Shown: piece by piece, positions 9,465 to 18,021 of the stretch
Numbering within the stretch: the first letter of the stretch is position 1
Layout of the letters: each line of letters opens with the position of its first letter
DNA from: CAYFSS01 sp964345975
GTDB lineage: Bacteria > Bacillota > Clostridia > Saccharofermentanales > Fastidiosipilaceae
Direction: 5' to 3'
Length of the DNA stretch: 64,000 bases
Assembly (NCBI GenBank): GCA_964345975.1
Contig: CAYFSS010000002.1
Location: 56,923-120,922, forward strand
Position numbers and translations under genes: made by a program
Notes under the pieces: generated by a model
Seen by the model: the letters and a program-made list of their open reading frames with translations, nothing else
Database searches by the model: none
Told to the model about the DNA's origin: nothing

Positions 9465-9493
9465 TTGACAAATATTTGGCTCATGGGTACTAT
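9465..9493 (+). promoter_or_regulatory. Promoter of the tRNA-Thr gene
   Basis: TTGACA at 9465-9470 and TACTAT at 9488-9493 are separated by 17 bases, a near-ideal housekeeping promoter, about 21 bases before the tRNA. Confidence 0.8.
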
Positions 9494-9514
9494 CAGCCAA
9501 TATTTCATCATCCT

Positions 9515-9589
9515 GCCACAGTGGCTCAGGGGTAGAGCAATTCACTCGTAATGAATAGGTCGTGAGTTCGATTCTCACCTGTGGCTCCA
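9515..9589 (+). tRNA. tRNA-Thr (anticodon CGT)
   Basis: The 75-base cloverleaf has acceptor arms GCCACAG and CTGTGGC, D stem GCTC/GAGC, anticodon stem ATTCA/TGAAT with loop CTCGTAA, and T arm GTGAG-TTCGATT-CTCAC. The anticodon CGT reads ACG (Thr). The discriminator is T and CCA is encoded. Confidence 0.95.
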
Positions 9590-9597
9590 ATCTTTTA

Positions 9598-9633
9598 CCC
9601 TCGTATTTATTAAGAATACGGGGGGTTTTTGTT
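9598..9633 (+). terminator. Intrinsic terminator after tRNA-Thr
   Basis: A 10-bp stem (CCCTCGTATT with AATACGGGGG, one G-U pair) and a seven-base loop are followed by five T. The remaining 236 bases to ruvC show no gene or clear motif. Confidence 0.88.
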
Positions 9634-9869
9634 TAACTGAAAAATGGTTGATTGTCCCATCTGTCTAAATTTTGCCTAAATTGTTTTGTGAAGGATCTTA
9701 ATCTTCAGTTTGTGTGAATTTTGAGTTTGTGTCTTCTTATTCAAAGCAAAGTGGATCAATATCATCAACGATAAGCAAGCCAAAGTGCTCTAAAGACCGG
9801 ATAACTTCAGCTCATCTTCAATAATCCCTATATGTTATATTAGCGAGACAATGCGCAAGGAGGTGTCGG

Positions 9870-10373
9870 GTGCGAATACTGGGAATCGATCCGGGATATG
9901 CAATTTGCGGTTACGGTGTAATTGAGAAAGATGGCCAATGTCTGAAGTGTTTGGACTATGGCACGTTTTCTACACCTGCTAAGACACCGTTTGAGCAACG
10001 ACTTTTGAGTATTTATGCAGGAACCAGGAAGCTGATCTTATCTTATAAGCCTGATGCTTTTGCGATCGAGGAATTGTTCTTTGCGCAGAATACGACCACG
10101 GCATTCGGTACCGCTCAAGCAAGAGGCATCTTATTATTGGCAGCAGCTCAGATGAACGTACCGATTTTCGAATACAAGCCGTCGCAAATCAAGATGGCTG
10201 TCACCGGTTATGGCAAAGCTGAGAAGCATCAGATCCAGGATATGGTTCGCAGGTTGCTCAAGTTGCAAGAGAATCCTCAGCCGGATGACGCTGCAGATGC
10301 TCTAGCCGTTGCAATATGTCAGGCGCACACGGGTTTCATCGATGAATTTCGTTTGCGTGGCACTTATCAGTAA
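9870..10373 (+). CDS. ruvC: Holliday junction resolvase RuvC
   Basis: RuvC cuts Holliday junctions symmetrically after RuvAB branch migration. The 167-residue protein has all catalytic carboxylates: Asp7 in MRILGIDPGYA, Glu67 in AIEELFF, and the pair in PQPDDAADALAVAICQ (Asp139/140 and Asp143). The start is GTG with an excellent AAGGAGGTG site; ATG is not available nearby. It heads ruvC-ruvA-ruvB-queH on the plus strand. Confidence 0.97.
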   Translation: MRILGIDPGYAICGYGVIEKDGQCLKCLDYGTFSTPAKTPFEQRLLSIYAGTRKLILSYKPDAFAIEELFFAQNTTTAFGTAQARGILLLAAAQMNVPIFEYKPSQIKMAVTGYGKAEKHQIQDMVRRLLKLQENPQPDDAADALAVAICQAHTGFIDEFRLRGTYQ

Positions 10374-10385
10374 CGGAGTGAGTGG

Positions 10386-10445
10386 ATGATTAATGTGGCT
10401 TTTGGATGGATTGCTTATAAACGTGTTCAGGGAGGAAATTGGTAA
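10386..10445 (+). CDS. Possible 19-codon leader ORF before ruvA
   Basis: ATG at 10386 opens a short frame (MINVAFGWIAYKRVQGGNW) whose TAA at 10443-10445 directly abuts the GTG start of ruvA. GGAG lies a few bases upstream of the ATG. Its end codons include the ruvA ribosome-binding site. It could couple translation or be chance; no homolog is recognised. Confidence 0.25.
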   Translation: MINVAFGWIAYKRVQGGNW

Positions 10446-11054
10446 GTGTATGCTTATTTGAGCGGAACGATTGTGGAAAAGGGGAGCACCTATCTTGTCT
10501 TGGATGTCCAAGGGGTAGGGTACGCAATCATGATGCCCCAAGCTTTCATGGCCAAATTACCGCCGTTAGGAGAAACGTATCGAATCCCTGTGTCATTCCA
10601 AGTTCGTGAAGATGAGCAGACACTCTATGGCTTTACCAATGAAGAGGAAAAACATCTCTTCGAACTGCTGATTACTGTATCCGGCATAGGACCCCGAACG
10701 GGACTTCAAATGGTCGATAAGTTGCCTCCTGAGAGATTTGCACTGGCGATCTTGAATGAAGATCTTGCTGCGTTGACGTCTATCCGAGGCGTTGGAAAGA
10801 AAACAGCCCAACGCATGGTCCTTGAGCTCAAAGATAAGCTGAAGGATGAAACATGGGTCAGTGAATTTGGTGATGTTGAGCAGGTTGCCACCGTCGATGT
10901 ACAAGATGCAGCCAAGCAGGACGTTGCTGAAGCCCTTGCGGTTTTGGGTTACCAAGCCAATGAGATTCGTACATTAATGCAGCATTATGACGCTGAGCAA
11001 TCGATCGAAGATAATGTTCGTGCCATGCTTCAATTACGGGCACCTAAGTTCTAG
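10446..11054 (+). CDS. ruvA: Holliday junction branch migration protein RuvA
   Basis: RuvA tetramers bind the four-way junction and load RuvB. The 202-residue protein has the N-terminal OB domain (MYAYLSGTIVEKG to about 65), two helix-hairpin-helix motifs (LLITVSGIGPRTGLQMV near 73-89 and ALTSIRGVGKKTAQRMVLEL near 107-126) and the C-terminal RuvB-binding domain (about 150-202). The start is GTG with GGGAGG about ten bases upstream. It is nine bases from ruvB. Confidence 0.96.
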   Translation: MYAYLSGTIVEKGSTYLVLDVQGVGYAIMMPQAFMAKLPPLGETYRIPVSFQVREDEQTLYGFTNEEEKHLFELLITVSGIGPRTGLQMVDKLPPERFALAILNEDLAALTSIRGVGKKTAQRMVLELKDKLKDETWVSEFGDVEQVATVDVQDAAKQDVAEALAVLGYQANEIRTLMQHYDAEQSIEDNVRAMLQLRAPKF

Positions 11055-11062
11055 GAGGTTGC

Positions 11063-12370
11063 ATGCAATCAGAAGAACGTGAATGGGATCCATTTGATCT
11101 CGCGAATTTAGACATTGAAGGTGATTTCGATGTCGACCAAAACTTGCCTGAATTTACGTCGAATTTCCGGGCCGAAGAGGAGCACCATGAGTCCAAGGCA
11201 AATGCAAAATTAGTGTCTATGGATCAGGCGGTCACATCAGCTGCACATCCCCAAGATGATGATTCAAGCTTTGTTATTCGCACGGAAAGACAAGCTGAAG
11301 ACCATGATGAAACCGGCTTGCGACCTCTTCGCTGGGAAGATTTCTATGGTCAAACTCAAGTCAAAGAGAATCTCAAAGTCTTTATTGAAGCAGCAAAGCA
11401 AAGAGGCGAGGCCTTAGATCATGTCCTACTCTATGGACCTCCCGGTTTGGGAAAGACTACGCTTGCCGGGATCATTGCTAAGGAAATGGGAAGTCAGCTA
11501 CGAGTGACTTCAGGACCGGCCATTGAGAAGGCCGGAGATTTGGCGGCCATTCTTTCGAATTTGCAGCCCGGAGATATTCTGTTCATCGATGAAATCCACC
11601 GACTCAATCGGCAGGTTGAGGAAGTTCTATATCCTGCAATGGAAGACTATGCCGTCGATATCATGATCGGCAAAGGTCCTTCAGCCCGTTCTATTCGCCT
11701 CGATATTCCTCCGTTTACTTTGATCGGTGCAACCACGCGAGCCGGCTTGTTATCAGCACCTTTGCGAGATCGTTTTGGTGTCATCAATCGCCTCGAACTT
11801 TATCGACCGGAAGAATTAGCGCAAATAATCCTGCGAGATGCTGCGCTCCTGGATATCGGTACAGATCCGGAAGGGGTGGCAGAGATTGCTCTGCGTTCGC
11901 GCGGGACGCCACGCATTGCCATCCGTCTCCTGAAGCGCTTACGTGATTTTGCCCAAGTTATGGGGCAAGGTATCATCGATCGCAACATCGCCGACCAAAG
12001 TCTAAGTGCACTGCAAATTGATGATTTAGGTCTTGATGCGACGGATCTGCGTCTCCTAAGGCAAATGGCAGGGGATTATGATGGGGGACCGGTTGGTCTT
12101 GAGACGTTGGCTGCAAGCTTGAATGAAGATACAACGACGATCGAAGACATCATCGAACCTTATCTCATTCAGATTGGATTCCTACAGAAAACACCCAGGG
12201 GGCGTCGTTTGACAAGGCCGGCCTATGCTCATTTAGGCATCAAGCCGAGCCATGATACTCCATCGGTACCGGGGATGGACGGTATGGACGATGAGGTAGA
12301 TGACGAAGATGCATCGGCTCGACTTAGTCCTTTGGAACGTTTGGAGCAAGGCTATGATCCTCTTACATAG
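11063..12370 (+). CDS. ruvB: Holliday junction DNA helicase RuvB, extended
   Basis: RuvB is the AAA+ motor of branch migration. Walker A GPPGLGKTTL is near 126-135, Walker B LFIDEIHRLN near 174, sensor 1 GATTRAG near 222 and the arginine-finger segment LRDRFG near 236. The winged-helix domain ends in GFLQKTPRGRRLT. At 435 residues it is about 90 longer than usual: an acidic, low-complexity extension covers about the first 80 residues, before the normal start near LRPLRWEDFYGQTQ, and about 30 acidic residues follow the winged helix. AGGAGG precedes the ATG at 11063, so the extension is probably real. Confidence 0.96.
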   Translation: MQSEEREWDPFDLANLDIEGDFDVDQNLPEFTSNFRAEEEHHESKANAKLVSMDQAVTSAAHPQDDDSSFVIRTERQAEDHDETGLRPLRWEDFYGQTQVKENLKVFIEAAKQRGEALDHVLLYGPPGLGKTTLAGIIAKEMGSQLRVTSGPAIEKAGDLAAILSNLQPGDILFIDEIHRLNRQVEEVLYPAMEDYAVDIMIGKGPSARSIRLDIPPFTLIGATTRAGLLSAPLRDRFGVINRLELYRPEELAQIILRDAALLDIGTDPEGVAEIALRSRGTPRIAIRLLKRLRDFAQVMGQGIIDRNIADQSLSALQIDDLGLDATDLRLLRQMAGDYDGGPVGLETLAASLNEDTTTIEDIIEPYLIQIGFLQKTPRGRRLTRPAYAHLGIKPSHDTPSVPGMDGMDDEVDDEDASARLSPLERLEQGYDPLT

Positions 12371-12944
12371 TTGCTGTGGCCCTTGTGCTGAATGGCCCGC
12401 CCATGTCTTGCGAGATGAAGGTCAAGACGTAAGACTATATTTCTATAATCCCAACATTCAACCGGAAACCGAGTGGTCTCGCCGCCGAGTAGCTTTCGTA
12501 CAGATGGCAGAACTAAGAAATTTTGCTTATTTCATCGACGGAACTTCGGAAGAAGAGGTTTGGCGTTCTTTCACCAGTGAGAAAAAATCCGTGCATTGTC
12601 GGTATTGTTACACCATGCGCATGTTGATGACTGCCAAGAAAGCCAAGGAAGAGTCTTGCTCGGCTTTTACGACGTCTTTATTGGTTTCGCCCTATCAAGA
12701 TCACGAAATGATCTACGAAGCCATGGATCTCGCAGCGAAACGCTATGGGGTAACGGCTTTGAAGCGTGATTTCAGAGACGGTTACAGCAAGGGACAAGAG
12801 ATGGCCCTAGAAGACGGTTTATACAGGCAGAAATATTGCGCTTGTATCTATTCGATCTTGGAGTCCCCGCGATTCTTAAAGAAGATTACGAAAGACTTGA
12901 ATCTGGATCGATCCGCTCTTCCAAGTCGCCTGTCAAATGAATAG
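12354..12944 (+). CDS. queH: Epoxyqueuosine reductase QueH
   Basis: QueH reduces epoxyqueuosine to queuosine in tRNA, replacing cobalamin-dependent QueG. The 196-residue product begins MILLHSCCGPCAEWP (Cys7, Cys8, Cys11) and has CRYCYTMRM (Cys82, Cys85) and KYCACIYS (Cys162, Cys164), the cysteines expected to hold the iron-sulfur cluster and second metal. The ATG at 12354 lies inside the end of ruvB, overlapping by 17 bases, with GGAG ten bases upstream, implying translational coupling. No other queuosine genes are in the window. Its 3' end overlaps the end of the converging rqcH by 59 bases. Confidence 0.9.
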   Translation: MILLHSCCGPCAEWPAHVLRDEGQDVRLYFYNPNIQPETEWSRRRVAFVQMAELRNFAYFIDGTSEEEVWRSFTSEKKSVHCRYCYTMRMLMTAKKAKEESCSAFTTSLLVSPYQDHEMIYEAMDLAAKRYGVTALKRDFRDGYSKGQEMALEDGLYRQKYCACIYSILESPRFLKKITKDLNLDRSALPSRLSNE

Positions 12945-14724
12945 GGTTTAACGGATCGCTTAGAATCGTCTTAAAATTTTCATAGATGACCAATCCGGGT
13001 TTACCACCGGGCATGCGTTTGACATCTCGTGCTGAACAATATGCTATTTCCATGCGTTCGCCACGGTCGCCCGGATTTGAAGCAGAACCTGCGGTTTGGG
13101 AAAACCAAGCACAAAGTCCTGCGGCTTCCGACAAGGTCGTGTCCGGGATTTCATCGCTGCGATGACGCACGATAACATGGGTCCCGGCAGCCAGATGGCG
13201 ATGGAGCCAAAGATCATCCGGAGCAGCAAGCTTATGCGCTAGATAATCGTTTTGTCGACTGTTGCGTCCGACAAGAATTTGATAGCCATCACTGGAAGTG
13301 AAAGAACGTGGCATGCTTTTCTTCGTTGGCTTTTCTTTCTTCTTAATACGAGCACTCTTTTTTCTGCCTCTAAAGGTTTCGAGGTATTCCTCTTCAAGTT
13401 CATCGATCTCATCACGAGAGTCCGCAAGTTCTAACTGACTCATAAGACTTTCGAGCCAGAGTCTGTCGCTTTCTTCCTTAATAAGGCGCTTGCTGGCTTC
13501 TTCCAATCTCGAGCCGGCTCGTTCATAACGTTTAAAGTATCTTGCTGCATTATCAGCGGCTGAATACCTTGGATCCAAGGCGACCGTTTTCTCACGAAGA
13601 TCAGGGTCATAGTAATCAATACCGGTCAGTTCAGTTGCTCGATCTTTCGCTAGATGGAGATTGCCTAAAATCAGCTCACCTGCTTCTCGATCTTGGTTTC
13701 GTTTGTTAGCGGATTCGATATCCTTCTTCCGAATTGCTATGAGTTTTCGGACTGCCTCGTAATCTGCTTGAACTTTCCGCATAAGCGCCTGGCGCTTCTC
13801 CTGTAAACCTTTACGGCTTTGACTCTGTGCATAAAACGTTTCCATCGCAGCGCTTAAATCAGGATACTGAATGAAGTATGGCGCAGAAGTTATTTCATAT
13901 GCATGGAAATCCAAGAGCTCATGCCCAAATGGATCTGCAGCCAGTATACCCGGCTTGGCTTCTCCATCGGTCACGTTTCGAGCAAATTGAAAGAGCACAT
14001 GATCCAGTTTTTGCAAATCCGACGATTTAAGTCTCGCGGCTTGTTCCATCGGGTTAAGATCGGCACGAAAACATAGTTCCTTCGCGAGAAGGGGAGAAAC
14101 CCCCATGAGCTTATCCATAACTAACCTGTTGACCTGAGTATAGTTATTCCTGTGATCTTCATTTTGTAGGATCGCTCCGCCGACATTGGCGATTCTAATA
14201 AGGTCTTCGACCTGTTGTTTTTCTTGAAAGGGTGGAGGGAGATAGGGACGGCCGGGTAAGATTTCTCGGACGCGATTTTGTTCGTGATCAATATGTTTGA
14301 GCGCTTCCAAGATCTTCTTATCCTGATTCAAAACGATGATGTTTGAATGTCTACCCATGAGCTCGGCATAAATGGACTTTATTTCAAGATCACCCAGCTC
14401 ATTACGCTTTGACACATCGATCATGAGAATGCGTTCGTCTCCTTCGGTATAGATCTTCTGAATACGACCGCCTCCAAAGTGTTTACGCAAATACATACAA
14501 AAGCCCGATGCACGCAACGGGTTAGCCGGATTCTCCTCGGTCAAATGCGCGCGCGCAGACGAAGCATTAATCGACAGCACAAGCTTGTGGGTTGTGCCTC
14601 CACTTCGAATCTGAAAATACAGATCATGCTTGCTTGGATGGTTGATTCTGTCAATCCGCCCATCGACCAAAACGGTGTGGAGTTCTTGCGCTAAGTAACG
14701 AAGGCTGAGGCCATCTAAAGGCAT
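12886..14724 (-). CDS. rqcH: Ribosome quality control protein RqcH (NFACT family)
   Basis: RqcH binds stalled 50S-peptidyl-tRNA and recruits tRNA-Ala to add alanine tails; older annotation calls it fibronectin-binding protein. The 612-residue protein has NFACT-N (1 to about 200, with DGLSLRYLAQEL and YLRKHFGGGRIQKI), HhH and coiled-coil parts (about 200-440) and NFACT-R (about 470-590, with GRNSRQNDYLAHKLAAPDD and WLHRHLAAGTHVIVRH). Where B. subtilis RqcH has an Asp-Arg pair, this one appears to read Glu-Arg (GDERILMIDV), if aligned correctly. ATG is used. It overlaps queH tail to tail by 59 bases. Confidence 0.9.
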   Translation of the reverse strand: MPLDGLSLRYLAQELHTVLVDGRIDRINHPSKHDLYFQIRSGGTTHKLVLSINASSARAHLTEENPANPLRASGFCMYLRKHFGGGRIQKIYTEGDERILMIDVSKRNELGDLEIKSIYAELMGRHSNIIVLNQDKKILEALKHIDHEQNRVREILPGRPYLPPPFQEKQQVEDLIRIANVGGAILQNEDHRNNYTQVNRLVMDKLMGVSPLLAKELCFRADLNPMEQAARLKSSDLQKLDHVLFQFARNVTDGEAKPGILAADPFGHELLDFHAYEITSAPYFIQYPDLSAAMETFYAQSQSRKGLQEKRQALMRKVQADYEAVRKLIAIRKKDIESANKRNQDREAGELILGNLHLAKDRATELTGIDYYDPDLREKTVALDPRYSAADNAARYFKRYERAGSRLEEASKRLIKEESDRLWLESLMSQLELADSRDEIDELEEEYLETFRGRKKSARIKKKEKPTKKSMPRSFTSSDGYQILVGRNSRQNDYLAHKLAAPDDLWLHRHLAAGTHVIVRHRSDEIPDTTLSEAAGLCAWFSQTAGSASNPGDRGERMEIAYCSARDVKRMPGGKPGLVIYENFKTILSDPLNPIHLTGDLEERIDPDSSLS

Positions 14725-14821
14725 GGAAGACCTTTCTAATCCGAAGGGATGTTGCTGTGTTAAACTTTGAAGTGGATTATATCACCAAGGATAAAGGTTA
14801 GATGTAAGGGAGTACGTTCAC

Positions 14822-15088
14822 ATGCCTGAGAGAAACCGACAATCCGGTACCTTTAGCAAAATATTCGCCATTGTTTATCTTAGTCCCATCGGACGGTTAC
14901 TTCTCTATGCCCTGGGCCTGAGTATCCTCACATTTCTCACGTTAATTGTTACCGGCAATCGATTTGATGATTTTTACTTTATCTTCGGTTTACTACTGCT
15001 GTTACTAGTCCTCTTAAACTGGGTCTCTTATGCGATAGAATTGGCAAGACACAGTGATGAGAATGCGCACGATGATAGAAACAAATGA
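14822..15088 (+). CDS. Small two-helix membrane protein, unknown
   Basis: I do not recognise this 88-residue protein. It has two likely membrane helices (about 25-47, LLLYALGLSILTFLTLIV, and 54-75, IFGLLLLLLVLLNWVSYAI) with a basic N terminus and a charged C terminus (RHSDENAHDDRNK). AGGGAG precedes the ATG. It lies alone, divergent from rqcH. Confidence 0.65.
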   Translation: MPERNRQSGTFSKIFAIVYLSPIGRLLLYALGLSILTFLTLIVTGNRFDDFYFIFGLLLLLLVLLNWVSYAIELARHSDENAHDDRNK

Positions 15089-15195
15089 TAAGTTCTGTAT
15101 GATTTTGTGAGGAGAATCACTCTTCAAACCTCTTATAAAGGGCAATAGTTTATTGAGAAGGTCTTACGTATCGTTATCATTCAATACAGCTATGA

Positions 15196-15201
15196 TATAA
15201 T
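15196..15201 (+). promoter_or_regulatory. Possible -10 box for the 94-residue protein
   Basis: A perfect TATAAT stands 79 bases before the ATG at 15280. No good -35 box is found at the right distance, so this is tentative. Confidence 0.35.
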
Positions 15202-15279
15202 TCACTAAGTAACATCGCTTATAGTCCTTTGCAATGGACTAATTCTTGTTTGATTTACAATATGATTTTGGAGGTACTT

Positions 15280-15564
15280 ATGGACTCGAAAGATATTACG
15301 GGTGTTTATCGTAACACTGAGAGCTTCAGCATGCATGATGTTGATGTTCAGAAGTTTATGGATGCTCTAGATAACTGCAAGGGCAACGTCTATCTCGTAA
15401 CCGAAGAAGGCGACCGCCTTAACTTGAAGAGCAAGCTCAGCCAGGTAGCGGGCTTGATTCGCCTTATCGAAGGCGGCAAACTCCTACAGGCACGTATCGT
15501 TGCCGAAGATCCTGAAGATGAAGCGTATTTATTCCGCATGAATCTTTTCGGAAATAAAGACTAA
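15280..15564 (+). CDS. Conserved clostridial protein of unknown function
   Basis: The frame opens upstream, but GGAGG at 15271-15275 places the start at ATG 15280, giving 94 residues. The stretch GNVYLVTEEGDRLNLKSKLS followed by GLIRLIEGG and DPEDEAYLFRMNLFG resembles a short protein I recall as widespread in Clostridia and without known function. No signal peptide or membrane helix is seen; it should be cytosolic. It has its own terminator and lies between the small membrane protein and rho. Confidence 0.75.
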   Translation: MDSKDITGVYRNTESFSMHDVDVQKFMDALDNCKGNVYLVTEEGDRLNLKSKLSQVAGLIRLIEGGKLLQARIVAEDPEDEAYLFRMNLFGNKD

Positions 15565-15599
15565 GATTTACTTTTAGCTTTATACATAGTGATGGCTGG

Positions 15600-15631
15600 G
15601 TCGAGTTTTGAACTCGACTCTTTGCTTTTTA
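15600..15631 (+). terminator. Intrinsic terminator
   Basis: A perfect 8-bp stem (GTCGAGTT with AACTCGAC, loop TTG) is followed by TCTTTGCTTTTT. It ends the transcript of the 94-residue protein. From here to 15870 I see no gene. Confidence 0.8.
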
Positions 15632-15872
15632 GGGATATTTTTCGTACGATCGTTAGCCGATATCTTTTAGCTTCAATCAGCAAGCTTGTCTCGGCTTCGT
15701 TTTAACGATAGGAATCCCATTCTTTTTCGAGTGTTACTGGAAAGACTGATGGATTTCATGATCCGATTAATTTTCATCGTGAGCATGAAAGGTCACTTCT
15801 AAAGGTCTTTTGTGCATTTTGCAAGCGTAAATACTTTCTAACTGTGCGAGGCAACAAATTCCGCATGGTTGC

Positions 15873-15900
15873 TTGAACTGTCAATAACTAATGGTATACT
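15873..15900 (+). promoter_or_regulatory. Likely rho promoter
   Basis: TTGAAC at 15873-15878 and TATACT at 15895-15900 are 16 bases apart. Transcription would start near 15907 and leave a leader of about 140 bases. Confidence 0.55.
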
Positions 15901-15906
15901 TCATAC

Positions 15907-16045
15907 AGTCTTTGAAGAATAATTCCACTTCAAACTTTCACAAGATTTCGATTAATCTTTCGTGAGCCGAGCTCTATATGTTTTCGTAGTTTTGTGCGCC
16001 ATTCTGTACTATTGCAAATTCCATACATCAACAAATGAGGTAAGC
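15907..16045 (+). promoter_or_regulatory. rho 5' leader with hairpins
   Basis: The leader can form a 7-bp hairpin (TTTGAAG with CTTCAAA) and a second one with AAGATT/AATCTT and TCAC/GTGA arms around 15940-15966. Rho controls its own leader by attenuation in other bacteria; whether it does so here is inference. The reading frame is open back to 15962 but lacks a ribosome-binding site there. Confidence 0.3.
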
Positions 16046-17923
16046 ATGGACCCAGACTTTTTCCGTGATAAGACGAAGGCCGACCTTGTCGATATTGTGC
16101 GCATGACCAATATCATGCCGATCAGTCATGCACAGCGTATGCGCAAAGCTGAACTTGTCGAATTTCTTGAAGAAACTCATGTGAAAGGTGAATTGGCACC
16201 ACAGGATCAAACTCCTGAAACTCCCAACGATAAAGTGGCATCTCCAAGACCGAGAGGCCGCAGAAAACGCATTTCAACACCATCTCCCGTACCTGATGAA
16301 CAAACGCAAGGGGTCACATCTCCAACGGTACTTCCGGAAGAAGAGCCTACGGCAAATCAAGTTACCGTCGATTCCGTCCTTGATGCAGCTGATAGATCTC
16401 AAGAATTATCAGTGCAAGAACCATCAGATGATGAAAACGATACGCGAGTAGAGGCTCAAGACGATTCACAGGATGAAGGTCATGACGAACCTACTGAACC
16501 CAAAGCTCGTAGACCGCGCCCTCGTCGCCGACGTAGAATAAGTTCATCTCCGGTAAATCAAACTCCCGCAGATCAACCTGAAACCGATCATGAAGATGAA
16601 ACCGAAGAAGATGCAAGATCACAGCGTTCCGGCAAACAATATACGGCTAAACCGAGACCACGACGCAGCAGATCCAAGCAAGCAAAATCTACGTCTGACA
16701 AAGAGTCAACAAGGGCGAGAGATGAAGATAGGGTTTCGGAACGAGACGATGAAAGACCTGTAGAACCGTCTGAATCTCAGCGCCAAGGGGAAGTAATCCA
16801 TGGCATCTTGGAGATCATGTCAGATGGTTATGGCTTTGTCCGTAAGAAGAATTATATTCAAGGCCCGTCGGATATTTATGTTCAGCCTCAAATGATTCGC
16901 CGCTTCCAATTACGCGACGGTGATGAGATTCAAGGGTTTGCTAAGGATCAGAAAGATCAGGAACGATATCAAGCTTTGACTTATATAACTTCTGTCAATG
17001 ATCTTGAGCCGGAGAAGATGAGAGACCGTCAGAGTTTCGGCAATCTTACACCGATTTATCCCAATGAAAGATTCATGCTTGAGACGGATAGGGGAGCTCT
17101 AGCCGGGCGAGTTATCGATCTCATTTCTCCCATTGGTAAGGGTCAGCGAGGCATGATCGTTTCTCCTCCCAAGGCGGGAAAGACCGTCATGATGCAGCAA
17201 ATTGCTAACGCTGTTACGACAAACAATCCTGAAGCACACCTCATGGTCTTACTTATTGACGAAAGACCTGAAGAAGTAACTGATATGGAACGTCGCATCC
17301 AAGGTGAGGTTGTTTCTTCCACCTTCGATAAGACACCGGAGAACCACGTTAAGATTGCTGAGCTGGTACTGGAGCGTGCTAAGCGTCTGGTAGAACTGGG
17401 CAAGGACGTATTCATCTTGATGGATTCAATCACGCGCCTGGCAAGAGCTTACAACTTAACGATTAACCCAACGGGCCGAACATTGACCGGGGGGCTTGAT
17501 CCCGGAGCACTCCATGGTCCTAAGAGATTCTTTGGCGCTGCCAGAAATATCGAACATGGCGGTAGTTTAACCATTATCGCAACGGCATTGATCGATACCG
17601 GAAGTCGGATGGATGAAGTCATATTTGAAGAGTTCAAAGGAACCGGGAACATGGAAGTTCACCTTGATCGCAAACTTGCCGATAAGCGTGTCTATCCTGC
17701 TGTGGATGTTCAGAAATCCAGTACTCGCCGTGAGGATCTATTGCTCGATGAACGGACGCTCCAAGCTGTCTGGTTGTTGAGGAAGTCGCTCTCATCTTTG
17801 GATCCGGGGAGTGCAACGGAAATGACTTTGAGTTTATTAAAGAAGACTAAGAGCAACGATCATTTTGTTATGACGTTAATGCTGCAGAAGAACGACAAGG
17901 CGGTCATCGACGCTATGCAGTGA
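16046..17923 (+). CDS. rho: Transcription termination factor Rho, with disordered insert
   Basis: Rho is the hexameric RNA helicase that ends transcription. GAGGT five bases before ATG 16046 fixes the start (625 residues). Order: Rho_N helical part (1-45, KTKADLVDIVRMTNI), a low-complexity insert rich in Asp, Glu and Arg (about 50-240, with PRPRGRRKR and PRPRRRRR patches), the cold-shock RNA-binding domain (about 248-320, EVIHGILEIMSDGYGFV), and the ATPase with Walker A SPPKAGKT (373-380). Such inserts are known in Actinobacteria and some Firmicutes and add RNA binding. The gene stands alone with its own promoter. Confidence 0.95.
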   Translation: MDPDFFRDKTKADLVDIVRMTNIMPISHAQRMRKAELVEFLEETHVKGELAPQDQTPETPNDKVASPRPRGRRKRISTPSPVPDEQTQGVTSPTVLPEEEPTANQVTVDSVLDAADRSQELSVQEPSDDENDTRVEAQDDSQDEGHDEPTEPKARRPRPRRRRRISSSPVNQTPADQPETDHEDETEEDARSQRSGKQYTAKPRPRRSRSKQAKSTSDKESTRARDEDRVSERDDERPVEPSESQRQGEVIHGILEIMSDGYGFVRKKNYIQGPSDIYVQPQMIRRFQLRDGDEIQGFAKDQKDQERYQALTYITSVNDLEPEKMRDRQSFGNLTPIYPNERFMLETDRGALAGRVIDLISPIGKGQRGMIVSPPKAGKTVMMQQIANAVTTNNPEAHLMVLLIDERPEEVTDMERRIQGEVVSSTFDKTPENHVKIAELVLERAKRLVELGKDVFILMDSITRLARAYNLTINPTGRTLTGGLDPGALHGPKRFFGAARNIEHGGSLTIIATALIDTGSRMDEVIFEEFKGTGNMEVHLDRKLADKRVYPAVDVQKSSTRREDLLLDERTLQAVWLLRKSLSSLDPGSATEMTLSLLKKTKSNDHFVMTLMLQKNDKAVIDAMQ

Positions 17924-17936
17924 TGCATGGCACTTC

Positions 17937-17966
17937 TTGACTAATTTTGTGAGCCTATGCTATTCT
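17937..17966 (+). promoter_or_regulatory. Promoter before rpmG-secE-nusG
   Basis: TTGACT at 17937-17942 and TATTCT at 17961-17966, spacing 18, stand 56 bases before the rpmG ATG. No terminator was seen after rho, so read-through is also possible. Confidence 0.5.
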
Positions 17967-18021
17967 TGCACGGGCTTGCAGCAGCGGGCTTTATTTTTTG
18001 TGATAAAAAGAGGAGGCTGAG

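Noticed and set aside
15962..16045. Longer rho frame with a hydrophobic N terminus
   Set aside because: No ribosome-binding site at the GTG; a clear one precedes ATG 16046, where normal Rho sequence begins.
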